Below are positions 61,264 to 64,000 of a stretch of DNA of 64,000 bases, piece by piece (positions within the stretch are counted from its first letter, which is position 1; each line of letters opens with the position of its first letter). The stretch lies in the NCBI GenBank assembly GCA_003527225.1, contig DPXQ01000114.1:82160-146159 (forward strand), written 5' to 3'. The notes beneath the pieces were generated by a model, which was given only the letters and a program-made list of their open reading frames with translations, had not been told where the DNA came from and ran no database searches. Made by a program: the position numbers and the translations under genes. The DNA comes from Rhizobium sp. GTDB taxonomy: Bacteria > Pseudomonadota > Alphaproteobacteria > Rhizobiales > Rhizobiaceae.

Positions 61264-61617
61264 ATGCGTGTTCGTTCCGATCTCTTCGTCTCCGCCCTTG
61301 TCCGCCGCGTCTTTTCCGGCGGCGGTTTTGCCGCCGTGACGAAGAAGGGCGTCGAGGAGGCGGGCGCGATCTTCGTGCGCCAGCGCTTCCGCGACGGTCT
61401 GGAGACGCTCTATGGACCGGCCCCCCAGAGCATGATTTCGCCGGAAGGCCGCGACGACCGCTTCTTCGAGATCCGTCTCGAGCGCGTCGAACCCTTGGAG
61501 GTCGACACGCTGCTGGAGCGCGAGGCGCGCTGGGACCCGGATTTCTGGGTGGTGGAGATCGAGGTGGACGCGATCGGCGATCTCATGCCGATGGCCGGGG
61601 AAGAGGGCAGGGCCTGA
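61264..61617 (+). CDS. DUF1491 family protein
   Basis: A 117-residue soluble protein: VRSDLFVSALVRRVFSGGGF, then AAVTKKGVEEAGAIFVRQR and WDPDFWVVEIEVD. This is the DUF1491 pattern, widespread in Rhizobiales and of unknown function. It has no signal. It is convergent with the DUF2336 gene, with three bases between the stops. Confidence 0.9.
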   Translation: MRVRSDLFVSALVRRVFSGGGFAAVTKKGVEEAGAIFVRQRFRDGLETLYGPAPQSMISPEGRDDRFFEIRLERVEPLEVDTLLEREARWDPDFWVVEIEVDAIGDLMPMAGEEGRA

Positions 61618-61620
61618 CGG

Positions 61621-62619
61621 TCAGCGCTGCCGGGCGCGCAGCACCTGCCGGGCATGGTCGTCACCGACGATATTCGCCGCGCCCACCGGCCTTTGCCGCT
61701 CGGGTCCCGCTGCCAAGGCGGCATCGTCACCCTGCGTTTCCGCGCTTTCGGGCCGGTAGGTATAGCTGTCGGCGCGCCGCCAGGCTTCGACCCGCTCCTC
61801 GCATTCCATCGGGTCGAGCCCCTGAAGGATGACCTCGGCGCGCGTGATGTTCGGAACCTGTTCGCCGAGATGCGGATAGAAGCTTTTCAGCACATAGGCC
61901 GCCTCGGAAGGCTCCATGGCCACGCCGGTCAGCGTCACCGCGAGCTGCCTGCCGGAAATGTCGAGCATGATCCGTTCGGCAAGCCAGCGGCTCGAGGAAA
62001 GCGTCTCCGCTAGCGTCGTGGCGAAATGGTCGGCCTCGCGGTTGCGGGCAAAGCGCACCAGCAGCGCCTCCTGCATCGGCGTGACCGTGCGCAGGCCCAG
62101 CCGGTCGGAGGGTGGCGCGTTGAGGTGGTTGGCGAGCCGCTTGATCTTGGCACGCAGCTCTTCCTCGCGCTCAAGGCGCTTGAATGCGTGACCCGGCTCT
62201 GCCGTCGGCTCGGTCGTCTCGGTGGCGGCTGCCGGGGCCTCGTCCTCCTGTCGCGGCCCGAGCGGCTGATTGCTGTGGCGCAGGCTGACCAGCGCATCGA
62301 TCACCGTCGGCGAAAGCGATTGCCGCCGGACGATGGCGCGGGCGTGTGCTGCCCCTTGCGTGCGGGCGATCATGATCAGGAGATCGTCGCTGAGCGCGGG
62401 CGAGGAGGCGAGAAAGGGGGCTGCGATCCCGATCGGCTGCGAGGCGATGAAGAGGGCGACGGCGGGCGGCACGTTCGGATTTTGCGAGAGCGCGGCCACG
62501 GCCTGGCGCCTGGCTTCCTCGGTCGAGGCCTGGAAGATCGGCGCGAAGAGTTCGGCGAACTGGCGCAGTTCTGTCTTGGTCGGATGCGGAACGCTTTCGA
62601 AGCTCGTGACCGTAGCCAT
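61621..62619 (-). CDS. DUF2336 domain-containing protein
   Basis: A 332-residue protein with repeated helical units (FAELFAPIFQASTEEARRQA, VPPAVALFIASQPIGIAAPF, LSDDLLIMIARTQGAAHARA) like HEAT repeats, which is the usual DUF2336 appearance. An acidic linker lies in the middle (EDEAPAAATETTEPTAEPGH). Function unknown. Starts at 62682 (GTG), 62643 and 62619 are possible; 62619 is where family similarity begins. Confidence 0.85.
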   Translation of the reverse strand: MATVTSFESVPHPTKTELRQFAELFAPIFQASTEEARRQAVAALSQNPNVPPAVALFIASQPIGIAAPFLASSPALSDDLLIMIARTQGAAHARAIVRRQSLSPTVIDALVSLRHSNQPLGPRQEDEAPAAATETTEPTAEPGHAFKRLEREEELRAKIKRLANHLNAPPSDRLGLRTVTPMQEALLVRFARNREADHFATTLAETLSSSRWLAERIMLDISGRQLAVTLTGVAMEPSEAAYVLKSFYPHLGEQVPNITRAEVILQGLDPMECEERVEAWRRADSYTYRPESAETQGDDAALAAGPERQRPVGAANIVGDDHARQVLRARQR

Positions 62620-63018
62620 CAGCACGACGTCCCTTTTCCGCATACCCAAAGGCTTTTCCAGCTCTCGATACTGATCGACCACGACAAGACCTACACCTAC
62701 GCAATACAGATATGGATCAAGCTAGAGCAAATTTGTTAGCAACCTGTTAACTAAGCTGTGGCTGAATTGTGAATGTCGTCATGGCGCAATGCGTTCGATT
62801 CGCACCCCGTGATTGACCGCAATGAGCGTGCCCCGCAACGGTGGGCAAGAGTATCGTCCCACAGTTCGGATCGCGCGTTGAGAAAGCGCAGATGACCCGG
62901 TCGTGCCCCTGCCGGACGAGGGCAGGGCGATTGCGGATGTGCTGGCCCTTTTCAGAAAAAAAGGGCAGGGTGAAATTAGTCGCTCTTCATCCACCTCGAC
63001 CTGGAAAAGGAGACGGAC
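62620..63018. other. 399-base intergenic region
   Basis: It holds the divergent promoters of the DUF2336 gene and the 67-residue gene. A frame without start codon between about 62892 and 63030 (ADDPVVPLPDEGRAIADVLA) has a coding-like codon pattern but a stop just before it, so at most a relic. Confidence 0.4.
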
Positions 63019-63222
63019 ATGGCGGATATAGTAAGACTGAAGGATCGCTTGCCGAAAACGGAAAAACGCGCGCGGGAAGGTCCCTGCGAGGCGGTCGTGC
63101 TCATGTTTACCGGCGTGCGCTACGAATATCGCGACGGCAGCCTCGTGCGCGCCGCCGTTATGCCCGGAGAAATTCCGGTGGTGCCGGGCCCGAAGGCCGG
63201 CAAGGACCCGATGCCGCATTGA
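63019..63222 (+). CDS. Small conserved hypothetical protein
   Basis: A 67-residue soluble protein MADIVRLKDRLPKTEKRARE with EAVVLMFTGVRYEYRDGSLV. GAAAAGGAGACGG is a good ribosome site. I recognise no family. It is a single gene between the DUF2336 and DUF1254 genes. Confidence 0.65.
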   Translation: MADIVRLKDRLPKTEKRAREGPCEAVVLMFTGVRYEYRDGSLVRAAVMPGEIPVVPGPKAGKDPMPH

Positions 63223-63252
63223 GATGCCGGCCCCGAATTGGCCGGAAATAGT

Positions 63253-63804
63253 CTAGTACCCTTCGAAGGGTATGCAGAGGGCGTCCCCGAGGAATTCCCT
63301 TGCGGCCTGCTCGAAGCTCGGCTGCGGCGCCATGGCCCTGAGCACCGCATAGCCCGTCGGCTCCTTGAGCTCGACGATGATCGACTGGGCAAGCGACGGC
63401 GGCACCGATTTCCTGATCCGCGAAAGCTGCACCGGAGAGGCCGCCAGCACGTCGAGCACACCTGCAACCGACGTCCGGTCGTTCATGCTGAAGACCTCGT
63501 TGGAATCGCTGTCATAGATCGCCACCGACCAGAAGCCCGGGCTGAAGCCCGCAAGCAGCCGGATCGGCTGCGTCGTCACGTCGAAATGGCAGACGGAGAC
63601 CTTGATATAGGGATCGAGATTGGACAGGCCCGCCGAGTCGGGGGTGTCGCCGAGGCTGTGGAAGTTGTGTTCCGGGCCTTCGGCCACGACGCGCGTATAG
63701 GCGTCCCTGCCGGTGAAATTCGGCAGCGCCAGGATGATGATGATGTGCAGCAGTGCCGCGCCCATGAGGCCGGTCAGCACGGCGAAGGCCAGTTTCCTAC
63801 CCAT
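63253..63804 (-). CDS. DUF1254 domain-containing membrane protein
   Basis: A 183-residue protein with one N-terminal helix (LTGLMGAALLHIIIILALPN) and a periplasmic domain with DAYTRVVAEGPEHNFHSLGD and GFWSVAIYDSDSNEVFSMND. This is the short DUF1254 form. It lies directly behind a DUF1214 gene with an eight-base overlap; DUF1214/DUF1254 pairs are common in Rhizobiaceae. Function unknown. Confidence 0.85.
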   Translation of the reverse strand: MGRKLAFAVLTGLMGAALLHIIIILALPNFTGRDAYTRVVAEGPEHNFHSLGDTPDSAGLSNLDPYIKVSVCHFDVTTQPIRLLAGFSPGFWSVAIYDSDSNEVFSMNDRTSVAGVLDVLAASPVQLSRIRKSVPPSLAQSIIVELKEPTGYAVLRAMAPQPSFEQAAREFLGDALCIPFEGY

Positions 63805-64000
63805 TGCCGCATCCGATCTGCTCGACCTTCGGCATTTCGAGCCCGATCAGGCCCGAACTGCCGGCGGCCGGCGTGTCGAGGAGCGTAAGCACCAGCGTGA
63901 AGCCGCTGGCCTTCGGCAAGGCGAGCCAGTTGTTCGGCTGGGCGGTGGTCGAGATCGAAATGTCGAAACTGCCGTCCCTTGCGCGCAGCACGCTCTGGGA
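63797..64000 (-). CDS. DUF1214 domain-containing protein, C-terminal part (runs off the window)
   Basis: Only the last 67 residues or so are inside the window: FDISISTTAQPNNWLALPKA, then FTLVLTLLDTPAAG and GLEMPKVEQIGCGNG. NWLALP is a typical DUF1214 motif. The start lies beyond base 64000. It overlaps the DUF1254 gene by eight bases, so both are in one operon. Confidence 0.8.
   Translation of the reverse strand, partial: SQSVLRARDGSFDISISTTAQPNNWLALPKASGFTLVLTLLDTPAAGSSGLIGLEMPKVEQIGCGNG

Noticed and set aside
1..64000. CRISPR array, insertion sequence or integrase
   Set aside because: No regularly spaced direct repeats and no transposase or integrase motif were seen on either strand.

Overview
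The window looks like chromosomal DNA of an alphaproteobacterium of the Rhizobiaceae (Hyphomicrobiales). It is GC-rich. It carries a MucR/Ros zinc-finger regulator, a seven-gene Mrp/Pha antiporter operon, DUF6456, DUF5330, DUF1491, DUF2336 and DUF1254/DUF1214 genes, and GC-rich palindromic intergenic repeats typical of rhizobia. Genus cannot be fixed from the sequence alone. I see no rRNA or tRNA gene, no insertion sequence and no CRISPR array.

Layout. 0-4 kb: a truncated DUF2254 membrane protein, DUF1697, a glutathione S-transferase and oligopeptidase B. 4.2-8.9 kb: a five-gene minus-strand FecBCD-type ABC uptake operon that also carries two unusual soluble proteins, one ThuA/GATase-like and one FmdE-like. 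9-13.8 kb: sulfide:quinone oxidoreductase with an FNR/FixK-type box, an AI-2E family permease, and a divergent quinone oxidoreductase/LysR pair. 13.9-17.9 kb: a metalloid/thiol operon (ArsR, ArsP-like permease, small thioredoxin, degenerate rhodanese with a Cys-pair tail, OsmC, a CDF transporter remnant, an ATP-grasp protein). 18-23 kb: DUF1801, VOC dioxygenase, an FNR-box universal stress protein, a DksA-type protein, and an SDR/AraC pair. 23.2-25.5 kb: a fluoride-riboswitch cassette next to a MAPEG gene whose 3' end is duplicated at the far side of the cassette. 25.7-37 kb: hemolysin III, acetyltransferase, membrane-bound AraC regulator, a VapBC relic, DUF302, methyltransferase, hydrolase, His-rich DMT transporter, small monooxygenase-like proteins with a LysR regulator, MsrB and a ferric-reductase-like flavoprotein. 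37.2-43.3 kb: mnhABCDEFG. 43.3-52.5 kb: MucR, a DnaA-domain-IV-like protein, DUF6456, SufE, DUF5330, a histidine kinase, a peptidoglycan-binding protein, a soluble chemoreceptor and a GH25 lysozyme lipoprotein. 52.5-55.5 kb: accessory DNA with a convergent toxin-antitoxin pair and a two-SMR/MarR cassette, again bracketed by a duplicated gene 3' end (nrsF). 55.6-59.8 kb: the sigF-nrsF pair divergent from a bufferin operon (two DUF2282 peptides, MNIO DUF692, DUF2063, DoxX). 60-64 kb: AI-2E permease and DUF genes.

How it works together. Several units deal with thiol, metal, metalloid or halide stress: SigF-NrsF with bufferins (copper-type metals), the ArsR-ArsP operon, SQR, CrcB, MsrB, OsmC and a His-rich transporter. 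The sigF gene and the first bufferin gene share the same promoter pattern, GTAAC(G/A)-N16-CGTA, which ties the regulator and the peptide operon into one circuit. Two FNR/FixK-like boxes (SQR and universal stress protein) point to oxygen-limited expression. The most unusual features are the two small cassettes flanked by duplicated gene 3' ends, the ABC operon with ThuA-like and FmdE-like partners, and the inactive-looking rhodanese with three Cys-Cys pairs.
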